DNA from: Zobellia alginiliquefaciens
Lineage (GTDB): Bacteria; Bacteroidota; Bacteroidia; Flavobacteriales; Flavobacteriaceae
Reading direction: 5' to 3'
NCBI RefSeq assembly: GCF_029323795.1
Contig: NZ_CP119758.1
Span: 5,002,786 to 5,066,785, forward strand
DNA: 64,000 nucleotides
Positions 44,102-53,625 of this stretch are shown here, one piece after another (the stretch's first letter is position 1; every line of letters begins with the position of its first letter). The notes under the pieces are model-generated. The model had not been told where the DNA came from and made no database searches. It saw only the letters and a program-made list of their open reading frames with translations. The translations under genes and the position numbers were made by a program.

Positions 44102-45103
44102 TTATTTAAAAAATAAATGTGGAAACAATGTTTCCGGTTGCTTTTTGCTAAAGTTAAGGAAGATGGTGGATTTTAAAAAACCATATCCATACCCCATAAA
44201 TTGAATACTTACGGCAATTAATGAAAATAATGCCACTGCTAAATTTCTATTCTTTAAAAGTGAATCTATAAAAATGAGCATAAAATAAACAACATATAAA
44301 TATAGGGGCACAGTAATACCAACAACCAAAAATAAGAGTGACACTATAAACCCCAAACAAAACAGTGTAGGAAACCAATAGGTCATTTTTGCAGTTTTAG
44401 GATGCCATTTGTTCAAAATAGGGCGAACACTACCAAATTTTTTTACTTGAACAAAAAATTTGTTCCAATCTATACGGCGCTTGTGATATACAAATGCCTC
44501 AGGAATTAATTTGGTACTAAATCCCTCTTTCCAGATACGAAAAGTAAAATCTGGGTCCTCCCCGGGATGTATTTTCCCAAAACCACCAACAGTTTCAAAG
44601 GCTATTTTTGAAATCCCCATATTAAAGCTTCTTGGCTGAAACTTATCCAATGCTTTTTTATTACCGCGAATTCCACCAGTAGTAAGCACTGATGTCATGG
44701 CATAATTGATAGCTTTTTGCAGAACACCAAAAGATTCATGAGCTGCATCCGGCCCACCAAAACAATGAACAAATTCTTTTTCCAAAGTACTATGAACCGC
44801 ATCTAAGTACTGAGGCGGAATCATACAATCCGAATCTACAATAAGAAAATAATTTCCCTTGGCACGGGTCATTCCGTAGTTTCTAGAATCTCCCGGCCCT
44901 GAATTCGGTTTTTTATAATAGGAAATGAATAGCTTATCTCTATATTTTCCTACCACTTCTTCAGAGGAAAAAGTTGAACCGTCTTCTACAATCAACACTT
45001 CAAAATCTTTTGAATAGGTCTGATGCGTAAGACTTTCCAACAACTCCGCAATTTCATCGGGTCTGTTGTAAACAGGAACTATAAACGAAAAAGATAAATC
45101 CAT
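44102..45103 (-). CDS. Family 2 glycosyltransferase with C-terminal membrane helices
   Basis: A 333-residue membrane-associated glycosyltransferase (GT-A fold). The N-terminal SFIVPVYNRPDEIAELLESLTHQTY, the acidic DxD-type motif VDSDCMI (near residue 93), and the GGFGKIHPGEDPDFTFRIW (ED) motif are typical of GT2. Three to four hydrophobic helices (about 235-320) follow. The sugar donor and acceptor are unknown, but polysaccharide or lipid glycan synthesis is likely. It is the first gene of the GT2-ybbR-coaE unit. Confidence 0.9.
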   Translation of the reverse strand: MDLSFSFIVPVYNRPDEIAELLESLTHQTYSKDFEVLIVEDGSTFSSEEVVGKYRDKLFISYYKKPNSGPGDSRNYGMTRAKGNYFLIVDSDCMIPPQYLDAVHSTLEKEFVHCFGGPDAAHESFGVLQKAINYAMTSVLTTGGIRGNKKALDKFQPRSFNMGISKIAFETVGGFGKIHPGEDPDFTFRIWKEGFSTKLIPEAFVYHKRRIDWNKFFVQVKKFGSVRPILNKWHPKTAKMTYWFPTLFCLGFIVSLLFLVVGITVPLYLYVVYFMLIFIDSLLKNRNLAVALFSLIAVSIQFMGYGYGFLKSTIFLNFSKKQPETLFPHLFFK

Positions 45104-45225
45104 GAGCTTTTATACGGAAATTCTAAAGGCGTTTTAATAACTGGAATAGATGCTATAAAATGCCCAAAATATATGCCGAAAAACAATACTTCGCCAGAAT
45201 TAAATCTATTGAAAAGTGTTTTACC

Positions 45226-46041
45226 CTACTCCTCGGTAAAGCGTTCTATAACCTCCTGGCTAACCCCAGTATTAGAGAAGCCTCCGTCATGGAACAAGTT
45301 TTGCATAGTGACCTTCTTGGTCAAGTCAGAAAAGAGCGTTACCGTATAATCCGCACACTCCAATGCAGTTGCATTTCCTAAAGGCGACATTTTTTCAGCA
45401 TAGCTAATAAAGCCTCCAAATCCTTTCACTCCTTGGCCAGCAGTTGTTGGTGTAGGGGATTGTGATATGGTATTTACACGAACATTTTTCTCTTTTCCAA
45501 AGAAATAACCAAAGCTACGTGCTACGGACTCTAAATATGCTTTATTATCCGCCATATCATTATAATCAGGAAAAACACGTTGCGCGGCCATATAGGTCAA
45601 AGCAACGATACTACCCCACTCCTGCATAGCATCTGCTTTGTACAAGCTTTGCAATACTTTATGAAAAGAAAGTGCGGAAACGTCCCATCCTTTAGTAGTG
45701 AAATCATATTTTTCATCCGTGTAAGAACGTCCTTTTCTAACGTTTACCGACATACCGATAGCGTGCAATACAAAATCTATTTTTCCTCCAAGAATTTCCA
45801 TGGATTGGGCTACCAAATTTGCAAGATCTTCTTCGCTAGTTGCATCGGCAGGAATAATTTGGGAACCTGTTTTTTCGGCCAAATCTTTAATTTGCCCTAA
45901 ACGCATAGCTACAGGTGCATTGGTCAAAACAAACGTTCCTCCTTCTTCATGAATTCGCTCTGCAGTTTTCCATGCTATTGAATTTTCATCCAAAGCTCCA
46001 AAAATAATTCCCTTCTTACCTTTTAATAAATTATATGACAT
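45226..46041 (-). CDS. fabI: Enoyl-ACP reductase (NADH)
   Basis: Last step of each fatty acid elongation cycle, reducing trans-2-enoyl-ACP. A 271-residue FabI-type SDR with a shifted cofactor motif (GALDENSIAWKTAERIHEEG), and the catalytic Tyr-x6-Lys seen as YNDMADNK near residue 165. The region RVNTISQSPTPTTAGQGVKGF matches the FabI substrate loop. It sits between recN and the GT2 gene; no other fatty acid genes are adjacent. Confidence 0.95.
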   Translation of the reverse strand: MSYNLLKGKKGIIFGALDENSIAWKTAERIHEEGGTFVLTNAPVAMRLGQIKDLAEKTGSQIIPADATSEEDLANLVAQSMEILGGKIDFVLHAIGMSVNVRKGRSYTDEKYDFTTKGWDVSALSFHKVLQSLYKADAMQEWGSIVALTYMAAQRVFPDYNDMADNKAYLESVARSFGYFFGKEKNVRVNTISQSPTPTTAGQGVKGFGGFISYAEKMSPLGNATALECADYTVTLFSDLTKKVTMQNLFHDGGFSNTGVSQEVIERFTEE

Positions 46042-46194
46042 TTTGATAGATTCTGTTGGTTGTTCTTAAAGCTTCAAAGATATTTAAAAAGTTGGCAACA
46101 AAGAGTTGCCTAAAGAAGAAAAAAGCATTTATACTAATAAAAGAGGCCTCAATAACTAAATTAAACCACGAGAGTCATGTACTCTTCTCTTGTT

Positions 46195-47847
46195 TTAGTT
46201 CAAAAGTTGTCTTGCGTGAGCCATTGCAGAATCAGAAAGTTCTTTACCTCCTAACATTTCCGCTAACTCCAGCACCCTTTCTTCATCTGATAACTGCTTC
46301 ATATTTGTTTTGGTAACCGCACCCTCCTCCAACTTATAAACCTTAAAATGATGATCGCCCTTGGATGCCACCTGTGGTAAATGCGTAATAGAAAACACCT
46401 GCATACTTTTACTCATTACCTGCATAATATCTCCCATTTTCCCAGATATTTCGCCGGACACTCCGGTATCGATTTCATCGAACATAATAGTAGGCAGGTT
46501 TTCGTATTTGGCCAAAATAGATTTTATGGTTAGCATAATACGAGAAAGTTCACCACCGGACGCTACTTTTTTCAACTCCCCGTAATCCCCTCCTTTGTTC
46601 GCAGAGAACAAAAAGGTAAGTCCATCTGCTCCGTTTGTTTTAAAATCATCAGCCTTAAAAAGCTCAATTTTAAACGTAGCACTTGGCATCCCTAAAGCTT
46701 TTAACGAATCTTCCAACTGTTTTTTAAGCTCCGGAATGACCTTTTTACGCTTAGCTGTCAACGAATCCGCAGCCTTTTGTAATATAAGTTTTTGAGCTAC
46801 AAGCTCCTGTTCCTTTTTTTCTATGTCCGCTTCAAGGTTTTCCGTCACACTAACTTTTTCGGCCAGTTCTTCCCTAATTTGCAACAATTCCGAAATTTCT
46901 TGAACGCTATGTTTTTTCTGCAAATCATACAGCTGCTGAAGCTTGGTGTTGGTTTCCTCTAGCAATTCCGGGTTTGCTTCCGTGTCTTCTTGATAGTTCT
47001 GAAGCTCAGAAGCAATATCATCTACTTCAATAAAAACAGATTGTACGCGTTGGTTCAAATCTGCATATTGATTTCCAAAACCCGATAATTTATTCGCTAC
47101 TTGCTTTAGCTCCGTGAGCAAGCTTACAATCCCTACTTGCTCATCGTTCAATAATTGATGACCCGAGGAAATCAATTCTAAAATATTCTCTACGTTATTA
47201 AGCTGTTCGTATTGCTCCTCCAGTTCTTCTTGCAATCCTAATTTTAAAGGTGCCGCCTGAAGCTCCTCCAGCAAAAAACTGTTATAATCGTGCTCTTTAT
47301 TGGCTTCTTTTTGAAATTCTACAAGCCTAGCCAGCTCTTTGGACGTGGTTTTGTACAATCTAAGTTTTGACACGTACTCTTCTAACAACTTTTTGTTATC
47401 GGCCAACGCATCAATAACTTTTAATTGAAAATCATTATCAGTTAGCTGTAACGTCTGATGCTGCGAATGCACATCAATAAGACTGCTACCCAACTTTGTA
47501 AGTATATCCAATCTAACCGGAGAATCATTTACAAAGGCTCGGGATTTGCCGCTAGGTTGAATCTCCCTTCGGATTATAGTCCTTTCTTCATAATCTAAAT
47601 CCTCATCTTTAAAAAAGGATTTCAAGTTATACTTATCAATCTGAAATTCAGCTTCTATAACACATTTCTTATCCTTATCCCTTAGGGAAGATAAATCGGC
47701 ACGTTTACCCAATACGAGAGATAAACCTCCCAATAAAATAGACTTACCCGCACCTGTTTCCCCGGTAATACAGGTAAAACCATTGGTAAAAGCCACGTTA
47801 AGACTATCTATTAATGCGTAATTTTTTATGGAAAGGTGTACTAGCAC
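46195..47847 (-). CDS. recN: DNA repair protein RecN
   Basis: An SMC-like ATPase for double-strand break repair, 550 residues. The Walker A is GETGAGKSILLGGL near residue 30, a long coiled coil runs in the middle (about 155-370), and the C-terminal ATPase half has VASGGELSRIML (signature) and PTIMFDEIDTGVSGEIS (Walker B). It lies downstream of bamD-rpoZ-coaBC-porD on the same strand, 55 bases after porD, and likely shares the transcript or its own nearby promoter. Confidence 0.96.
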   Translation of the reverse strand: MLVHLSIKNYALIDSLNVAFTNGFTCITGETGAGKSILLGGLSLVLGKRADLSSLRDKDKKCVIEAEFQIDKYNLKSFFKDEDLDYEERTIIRREIQPSGKSRAFVNDSPVRLDILTKLGSSLIDVHSQHQTLQLTDNDFQLKVIDALADNKKLLEEYVSKLRLYKTTSKELARLVEFQKEANKEHDYNSFLLEELQAAPLKLGLQEELEEQYEQLNNVENILELISSGHQLLNDEQVGIVSLLTELKQVANKLSGFGNQYADLNQRVQSVFIEVDDIASELQNYQEDTEANPELLEETNTKLQQLYDLQKKHSVQEISELLQIREELAEKVSVTENLEADIEKKEQELVAQKLILQKAADSLTAKRKKVIPELKKQLEDSLKALGMPSATFKIELFKADDFKTNGADGLTFLFSANKGGDYGELKKVASGGELSRIMLTIKSILAKYENLPTIMFDEIDTGVSGEISGKMGDIMQVMSKSMQVFSITHLPQVASKGDHHFKVYKLEEGAVTKTNMKQLSDEERVLELAEMLGGKELSDSAMAHARQLLN

Positions 47848-47902
47848 AGTTTTCTATTCGATTTGTGCCGTAAAGATAAATGATAATTTCGTACTTAAAG
47901 AA

Positions 47903-48790
47903 CTAGTATTTAATATCGTTCCAAGTACTTGAATATAATGGAGCAATACTATTCAAAGTTTCTTTTAATTGAACAATATCTACTTTTGGCCCATCAGAAA
48001 AAATATTCTGAATTTCATCTGACTTCGCATCAAAGAAAGTCTGAATTAGAAAGGCATTGGGCCTGCGCTTGATCATGGTTTCAAAAAGCTTCATTGTGCC
48101 GGCAATAACTTGTTTGCCTGTACTATTGTTATCCCCTAAAATATCAAGCCCCTTACGATGGTAGTTATACATGGCTATGCGGTACTCCCTGTATGTATTG
48201 GACAAAAGATTATCTACCAATTCAAAACGGCTACGGTCACTATTTTGGTCCCAGCCGGTGTAGCTACTACTTTGAGCTTGTGTGGTAATTTGTTGTGCTT
48301 TTCTAAAATATTCGGTACCTCCTTCCAAAGAGAAAGTATCCGCATCAAGACCCAAAATGGTGTAAACGTAAAAAGAAACTACACTTACTAAATTAGATTC
48401 AAAAACATTCTCATTAAATACTAATGGCTGAAATTCTATATACTCAAAGTTAAGTTGATTGTCTTTATAGTTAAAAATAGGACTCTCATAAGAAGTATTA
48501 AAAACTGGCCGAGATGACTGAATCTGAATATTACCTTGAAAACGGTTGGACTCATAATCCGTAATCGTGATAAACATTTGCGCGTTTATCCGTTCGTTTT
48601 CCTTATATGTACGATTAGTCCATTTGTTTTTATTCACGAAGTCGTTCAGGGAACGCTCCAATGTTTTAAATATTTGCTGATTGGTTTGCGATACCTGATC
48701 TGCATTGATGGTCACCACACAGTTCAATTCTTGCGCCGAAACCGACGTAATGAAAAACGAACATAAAAGAATATATATAAAGTTACGCAT
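47903..48790 (-). CDS. porD: PorD/DUF4835 family type IX secretion-linked protein
   Basis: A 295-residue exported protein (signal peptide about 1-19, ending near SAQE) of the DUF4835 family, annotated PorD in type IX secretion-bearing Bacteroidota. Recognisable pattern: LNCVVTINADQVSQTNQQIFKTLERSLNDFVNKNKWTNR, FQPLVFNENVFESNLVSVVSFY, and YILGLDADTFSLEGGTEYFRKAQ. Its exact role in secretion is not established. The ATG overlaps the end of coaBC by eight bases, so it is co-transcribed with it. Confidence 0.85.
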   Translation of the reverse strand: MRNFIYILLCSFFITSVSAQELNCVVTINADQVSQTNQQIFKTLERSLNDFVNKNKWTNRTYKENERINAQMFITITDYESNRFQGNIQIQSSRPVFNTSYESPIFNYKDNQLNFEYIEFQPLVFNENVFESNLVSVVSFYVYTILGLDADTFSLEGGTEYFRKAQQITTQAQSSSYTGWDQNSDRSRFELVDNLLSNTYREYRIAMYNYHRKGLDILGDNNSTGKQVIAGTMKLFETMIKRRPNAFLIQTFFDAKSDEIQNIFSDGPKVDIVQLKETLNSIAPLYSSTWNDIKY

Positions 48791-49988
48791 GGTATCTTTT
48801 CAAGATTTCGTCAAAAATATCTTTGGCCACCTCTGCCTTTGTCTTAAGTTCAAACGGCGTAATCGTAGAATTCTTATCTATAAAAGTGATTTTGTTGGTA
48901 GGTTTTCCAAAACCGGCCCCTTTATCATTCAAGGAATTAAGAACAATAGCATCCAAGTTCTTCTTTTTAAGCTTCACTTTAGCATTTTCAAGTTCATTTT
49001 CTGTCTCTAATGCAAAACCGACCAAAAACTGATCTTTTTTCTGATTGCCCAGAGAAAGTAAAATATCCTTTGTTTTTACCAACTCTATAGAAAACTCACT
49101 TTCTTTTTTCTTTATTTTCTGGGTTGCAACCGTTTTTGGGGTATAATCCGCCACAGCCGCGGCACAAATAGCAACATCTATAGCTTCATAATGCAAATGA
49201 ACCTCGTTGTACATTTCTTCTGCCGAAATCACTTTTCTTAAAGTAATAAGTTCATGTGAAACCGTAAAATGAGACGGCCCAGAAACCAAAATAACCTCGG
49301 CTCCTAAATTTGCAGCTGCATTTGCCAATTCGTACCCCATTTGGCCTGACGCATGGTTACCAATAAATCGTACAGGATCTATAGCTTCATATGTGGGGCC
49401 AGCAGTAATCAGCACTTTTTTTCCGCTCAGCGGAAGTCCTTTTTGAAGATGCCCATTAATGAATTTCACAATATCCTCAGGTTCCGCCATTCGTCCTTCA
49501 CCGTGAAGTCCACTCGCCAATTCACCAGAAGTAGCGAGTATCATTATATTTCCAAAAGACTTTAATTTTTTAAATGATGCTATTGAAGATGGATGTTTAT
49601 ACATATCCAAGTCCATAGCAGGGGCAAAAAACACGGGACATTTTGCAGACAGGTAGCACGCCAACAATAAATTGTCACATGTTCCGGATGCCATTTTGGA
49701 CAAGGTATTTGCCGTAGCAGGCGCTACGATCATCAAATCTGCCCATAGCCCTAACTCAACATGATTGTTCCAATCCGTTGCACCTCCTTCTTCATTGACA
49801 AAAGATGAGAGGACGGGATTTTTAGAAAGAGTTGCCAGGGTAAGTGGGGATACAAAAGAGCTGGCGCTCTCCGTCAAAACAATTTTGACATTGGCGCCAG
49901 CTTTAATCAATAAACGTACGAGAAAAGTAGTTTTATAAGCGGCAATCCCTCCGGTAATGCCTAAAAGGATGTTCTTACCGCCTAGCAT
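48783..49988 (-). CDS. coaBC: Bifunctional phosphopantothenoylcysteine decarboxylase/phosphopantothenate--cysteine ligase
   Basis: Two sequential steps of CoA synthesis. Residues about 1-180 are the CoaC flavoprotein decarboxylase (GITGGIAAYKTTFLVRLLIK, the conserved substrate-binding PAMDLDMYKHPS, and the catalytic-Cys loop region). Residues about 190-401 are the CoaB ligase (KKVLITAGPTYEAIDPVRFIGNHASG, and CAAAVADYTPK). The length of 401 residues is normal. It starts three bases after rpoZ and overlaps porD at the 3' end. Confidence 0.95.
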   Translation of the reverse strand: MLGGKNILLGITGGIAAYKTTFLVRLLIKAGANVKIVLTESASSFVSPLTLATLSKNPVLSSFVNEEGGATDWNNHVELGLWADLMIVAPATANTLSKMASGTCDNLLLACYLSAKCPVFFAPAMDLDMYKHPSSIASFKKLKSFGNIMILATSGELASGLHGEGRMAEPEDIVKFINGHLQKGLPLSGKKVLITAGPTYEAIDPVRFIGNHASGQMGYELANAAANLGAEVILVSGPSHFTVSHELITLRKVISAEEMYNEVHLHYEAIDVAICAAAVADYTPKTVATQKIKKKESEFSIELVKTKDILLSLGNQKKDQFLVGFALETENELENAKVKLKKKNLDAIVLNSLNDKGAGFGKPTNKITFIDKNSTITPFELKTKAEVAKDIFDEILKRYHA

Positions 49989-49991
49989 ATA

Positions 49992-50330
49992 CTACTGGTC
50001 TTTCTCCGTATTTCTGTGATATATTTTATCATTCAACCACTCTTCCACGGCCAAAGCATGTGGTTTAGGTAATTTTTCGTAGAATTTAGAAACCTCAATC
50101 TGCTCTTTATTCTCAAAAACCTCTTCTAAGCTATCGCTATACGTAGCAAACTCCTCTAATTTCTCAAGAAGTTCTTTTTTAATTTCAGAATTGATCTGTA
50201 CAGCTCTTTTAGCAGTAATTGAAATTGCTTCGTAGATATTCTCCGTTTGCTGATCAAACTCATTTTTGTTGATCGTTACCGTAGAAACGGCAGCATTCGA
50301 ATTTTTAAGATCGTTCATGTTCATAGTCAA
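49992..50330 (-). CDS. rpoZ: RNA polymerase omega subunit, Bacteroidota type
   Basis: A 112-residue diverged omega subunit, stabilising the beta' subunit. The core pattern EFDQQTENIYEAISITAKRAVQINSEIKKELLEKLEEFA matches the group found in this phylum, in which the classic omega signature is hard to see. Three Mets near the start (MTMNMNDL) make the exact start uncertain by up to four residues. It lies between bamD and coaBC with gaps of 6 and 3 bases, as conserved in flavobacteria. Confidence 0.9.
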   Translation of the reverse strand: MTMNMNDLKNSNAAVSTVTINKNEFDQQTENIYEAISITAKRAVQINSEIKKELLEKLEEFATYSDSLEEVFENKEQIEVSKFYEKLPKPHALAVEEWLNDKIYHRNTEKDQ

Positions 50331-50336
50331 ACTTAT

Positions 50337-51173
50337 TTATTTTGCTTCTTTCTCTTGTGTGAAATTTTGTAACTGTGCCTTTACTTTTTCAAGTATCTTA
50401 TCTGCCTCATCAGCATATTTCGTTTCCGGAAACTGCTTTTTGAGGGAATTGTAATCCGCTACAGCTTCTCTTAATCGTTCTTCCTGTAATCTTTCAAAAC
50501 TATTAATGGCAAATCTTGAAGCCGATTCAAACCTGTAAAACATAGCATCCTCACGATAAATAGACCCTGGAAAATCAGAGATAAAATTATCAAAAGCCGC
50601 TACTGCTGGGGTTAAGAACGTATAATCAAACTGTCCTAATTTATTGAACTGCTTTGCTATTTCGTATGCTTTATGTTCTTTTTTATTGGTCAGCTGTTTC
50701 GCCATGGCGTTAGCTTCTTCAAAATATTCAGACTCTGGGTATGAATTGATGAAGAGCTGCAACTTGGTCAACGCTTTGTCCGTATCCGTTTGATCTAACG
50801 AATATACCGGCGAAAGCTCAAAATAACTCTTGGCTCCTAAAAAAGAAGCCTCGCCCACTTTATCACTTTTTGGATAAGATTTTACAAAACGCTCAAACTG
50901 ATAGCCCGCCATATTGTAATCTTTTCTCTGAAAATAAGTATCAGCCAAAAAGAACATTACACGCTCTCCCTGTGGTTTCCCCACATATTTGGGCGCAATT
51001 TGTTCAAAAAGACGATTCGCCCTTTTCATATCACCTTCCTCATAAAATTTCTGAGCTAAGTCATATTTAGGTTTAACTTCTTCATTTTTAAGTACCTTTT
51101 GGTACTCGCTACATGATTGTGACATCAAAGCTATAAGTAAGATAGGGGCTAATAACCTCATTTTAAAAAGCAT
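50337..51173 (-). CDS. bamD: Outer membrane protein assembly lipoprotein BamD
   Basis: The essential lipoprotein partner of BamA in outer-membrane beta-barrel insertion. The signal peptide ends in the lipobox MSQSCSEYQ (Cys near residue 21), followed by five TPR-like helix pairs (for example KYDLAQKFYEEGDMKRANRLFEQIAPKY and DADKA...LQLFINSYPESEYFEEAN). Length 278 residues is slightly longer than E. coli BamD (245), with an extended C-terminal helix (YADEADKILEKVKAQLQ). It is the first gene of the bamD-rpoZ-coaBC-porD unit. Confidence 0.92.
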   Translation of the reverse strand: MLFKMRLLAPILLIALMSQSCSEYQKVLKNEEVKPKYDLAQKFYEEGDMKRANRLFEQIAPKYVGKPQGERVMFFLADTYFQRKDYNMAGYQFERFVKSYPKSDKVGEASFLGAKSYFELSPVYSLDQTDTDKALTKLQLFINSYPESEYFEEANAMAKQLTNKKEHKAYEIAKQFNKLGQFDYTFLTPAVAAFDNFISDFPGSIYREDAMFYRFESASRFAINSFERLQEERLREAVADYNSLKKQFPETKYADEADKILEKVKAQLQNFTQEKEAK

Positions 51174-51279
51174 TTTGCAAAATTACGGATTCCCGATGGA
51201 TATAAAAAACAAAAAATAAAGTAGCTAAAATAGTATTATAGCCCCGTGTACCCATGCTTTTAGGGAAGATTTAACACCA

Positions 51280-52167
51280 CTATGCAAAAACCTTCAATGA
51301 TTTTACAAAGTCGGAGATGTTCTTTTTAAGACTTTCCGAAGCTTCCATTAACGGAAGTCTAACGCCCGCTCTTGAAAGACCTAAGACTTCAAAAATAGCT
51401 TTTATCCCCGCAGGGTTACCTTCCTGAAAAATTAAGCCCATTCCATCTTGAAGTTCATAATGCTGTCTGTAAGCCTCATCCACATTTCTATCCAATCCTA
51501 AACGGATCATACTAGAAAACTCCGTAGGCAGTCCTTGGCCTAGAACAGAAATCACACCGGAACCACCGGCCAAAACTGTAGCTAAAGCAGTTGCATCGTC
51601 CCCAGAAATAACATGGAAATCTTTAGGACACTCCTTAATTAACTCTTGAACCTGCAGCATATTGCCCGATGCCTCTTTAATAGCAACTATGTTTTCCAAC
51701 TCCGCTAAACGGGCCACTGTGGCGGGAAGCATGTTGCTACCCGTTCTACCTGGAACATTATATAGGATAATAGGTTTGGGAGACACTTGTGCAATAGCTT
51801 TGAAATGCTGATAAATACCCTCTTGGGTAGGTCTATTATAATATGGTGATACTGAAAGAACAGCATCAAAATTAGTAAGATCTAGCTTTTGCAATTCCTC
51901 TATTACGGCAACTGTATTATTACCTCCAACACCCACAACCAAAGGAAGTCTTCCTGCATTTGCAATAGTTACAGTATCAACAACCAGTTGTTTTTCTTCT
52001 TTGGTAAGTGTTACGGATTCTCCGGTAGTACCTAATACTACAAGATAATCTACACCGCCATCAACACAGTAGTTAACAATACGGTGTAACGCATCTACAT
52101 CTACTGAAAAATCTGTTTTGAACGGGGTGATCAATGCCACACCTGTACCAATTAATTGCTTCATCAC
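51280..52167 (-). CDS. dapA: 4-hydroxy-tetrahydrodipicolinate synthase
   Basis: Condenses pyruvate and aspartate-semialdehyde, the first step of lysine and diaminopimelate synthesis for peptidoglycan. Residue patterns: [40 protein letters not shown] and the Schiff-base lysine in VAIKEASGN (near residue 165). Length 295 residues is normal. Its ATG overlaps the stop of the upstream DUF6913 gene by four bases. The bamD gene follows 106 bases downstream. Confidence 0.95.
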   Translation of the reverse strand: MMKQLIGTGVALITPFKTDFSVDVDALHRIVNYCVDGGVDYLVVLGTTGESVTLTKEEKQLVVDTVTIANAGRLPLVVGVGGNNTVAVIEELQKLDLTNFDAVLSVSPYYNRPTQEGIYQHFKAIAQVSPKPIILYNVPGRTGSNMLPATVARLAELENIVAIKEASGNMLQVQELIKECPKDFHVISGDDATALATVLAGGSGVISVLGQGLPTEFSSMIRLGLDRNVDEAYRQHYELQDGMGLIFQEGNPAGIKAIFEVLGLSRAGVRLPLMEASESLKKNISDFVKSLKVFA

Positions 52168-52697
52168 TCAATTTCGTTTAAAACGCCAAGATATTTTTTA
52201 AGCTCCGTTTTAAAAGTCTTAAAATCTTCCAATGGCGAATCCATTATCAAATCATTATACATAAGATCTACATCTTTAAAACCTACACGAAACCGGGCTC
52301 TTGTTTTGACGCTCATTAACTGTAACAACAAATTATCGGTAGTATAATAATTTACAAGTAAATCATACTCCCTACTCAAAAATTCAAGGGCATAGCTATT
52401 TTCTATGGCTCCGTTCCACCCCAGGTCCTTATCAGAAAACACAGGGGTTGAGTACGGCGAATTTTTGTCGTAATAACTTTTATAACCAACAATCTTTACA
52501 GCATTCGGTCGCAAATTATAATCCTCTACGAATCCATAAAATTCATTCGTATCATCAAAAGCATCCAAATCTACGATGCAACCTATTGAAGTAATACCTT
52601 TACTTCTTTCGATTATCGGCGGATCTTTGGCTAACTCTTGTTTCAGAAATTTAACGCCCGAATTGTACTTGAACTTATCTTTTATTCCCTTAAACAT
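52164..52697 (-). CDS. DUF6913-type conserved protein
   Basis: A 177-residue soluble protein recalled as conserved next to dapA in flavobacteria (DUF6913). No motif of known function is recognisable. The sequence is mixed alpha/beta ([66 protein letters not shown]). The 4-base overlap with dapA implies co-translation and hints at a shared role, but this is only context. Confidence 0.75.
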   Translation of the reverse strand: MFKGIKDKFKYNSGVKFLKQELAKDPPIIERSKGITSIGCIVDLDAFDDTNEFYGFVEDYNLRPNAVKIVGYKSYYDKNSPYSTPVFSDKDLGWNGAIENSYALEFLSREYDLLVNYYTTDNLLLQLMSVKTRARFRVGFKDVDLMYNDLIMDSPLEDFKTFKTELKKYLGVLNEIE

Positions 52698-52800
52698 GTA
52701 CTTTTACATTTTGTAACCATTCTGGTATGCAAAATTTGGAATGGGTTCTACAAATGTAAAGAATCTCCACGCATAATATGGCGCTAAGATAGAACGAAAT

Positions 52801-53565
52801 ATGGTTTTAAAAATAAAACACTTTGTTATATTTACAACATTTGCAATTTTATCATCTTGTGGTGAGCAACAACAAAACCTTCAACAGATAGATGGAAAGC
52901 AAATTAGGATTACAGATTCCATTACCACTATGGAATCCATTGAGACCCTTGTTAAGCCCTACAGGGAAAGGATAAACCATGTACTGGACAGTACATTATC
53001 CTATGCTCCCTACCCAATTTCCAAAACCGATGGCGCACTAAATACTACGGCCGGAAACCTTATGGCAGATATAGTTCTATCTGAAGCCAACCCCATTTTT
53101 AAATCCAGAACAGGGCATGAAATTGATTTGGTCTTACTGAACCACGGCGGTATTCGGTCATTAATTTCTAAAGGAAATGTTTCTTCAAGAACTGCTTATG
53201 AGGTTATGCCTTTTGAAAATTCTATTGTAGTAGCTGAACTAAAAGGTAGTTCTATTCTAAAAATGGTTTCCTATTTAAGAGATTCCGGCAGGGCACACCC
53301 AATTTCAGGAATGCAACTGACCTTAAATGCCAAAAATGAGATTCAGTCCGTACAAATTCAAGGCGAACCTTTGGATGAAAACAAAACCTACTATGCCGCA
53401 ACCTCTAATTATTTAGTAAACGGAGGCGATAGTATGGTCTTTTTTAAAGATGCTTTAAACGTTACCAATACCGATTACCTCATTAGAAATGCCATGATAG
53501 ACTACTTCAAAAAAACAGATACGCTTAAGCCCGTTGTGGATAATAGGTTTATTAAATTGAAGTAA
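52801..53565 (+). CDS. 5'-nucleotidase C-terminal domain lipoprotein
   Basis: A 254-residue exported lipoprotein. The signal peptide ends in SSCG (Cys near residue 19). Residues about 60-250 match the 5'-nucleotidase C-terminal (substrate-binding) domain: GNLMADIVL, LLNHGGIRSLISKGNVS and the nucleoside-binding motif TSNYLVNGGDSM. The catalytic metallophosphatase half is absent from this protein and is encoded by the next gene, 60 bases downstream. This is therefore one half of a split UshA-like nucleotidase, in reverse domain order compared with the usual single protein. Confidence 0.88.
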   Translation: MVLKIKHFVIFTTFAILSSCGEQQQNLQQIDGKQIRITDSITTMESIETLVKPYRERINHVLDSTLSYAPYPISKTDGALNTTAGNLMADIVLSEANPIFKSRTGHEIDLVLLNHGGIRSLISKGNVSSRTAYEVMPFENSIVVAELKGSSILKMVSYLRDSGRAHPISGMQLTLNAKNEIQSVQIQGEPLDENKTYYAATSNYLVNGGDSMVFFKDALNVTNTDYLIRNAMIDYFKKTDTLKPVVDNRFIKLK

Positions 53566-53625
53566 TATCACAATAAAATGCCCTAAACCGAGAAAATTCA
53601 GTGGCATTCTAAAATTATAGGTTTT

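Noticed and set aside
45104..45225. Possible gene in the gap between the glycosyltransferase and fabI (open frame near 45160-45381)
   Set aside because: It runs into fabI on the opposite strand, has no start context and no family pattern.
46093..46186. Small hairpins GGCAAC/GTTGCC and AGAGT/ACTCT between recN and fabI
   Set aside because: Stems of five to six bases without a T run on the relevant strand are common by chance in AT-rich gaps. I do not call a terminator.
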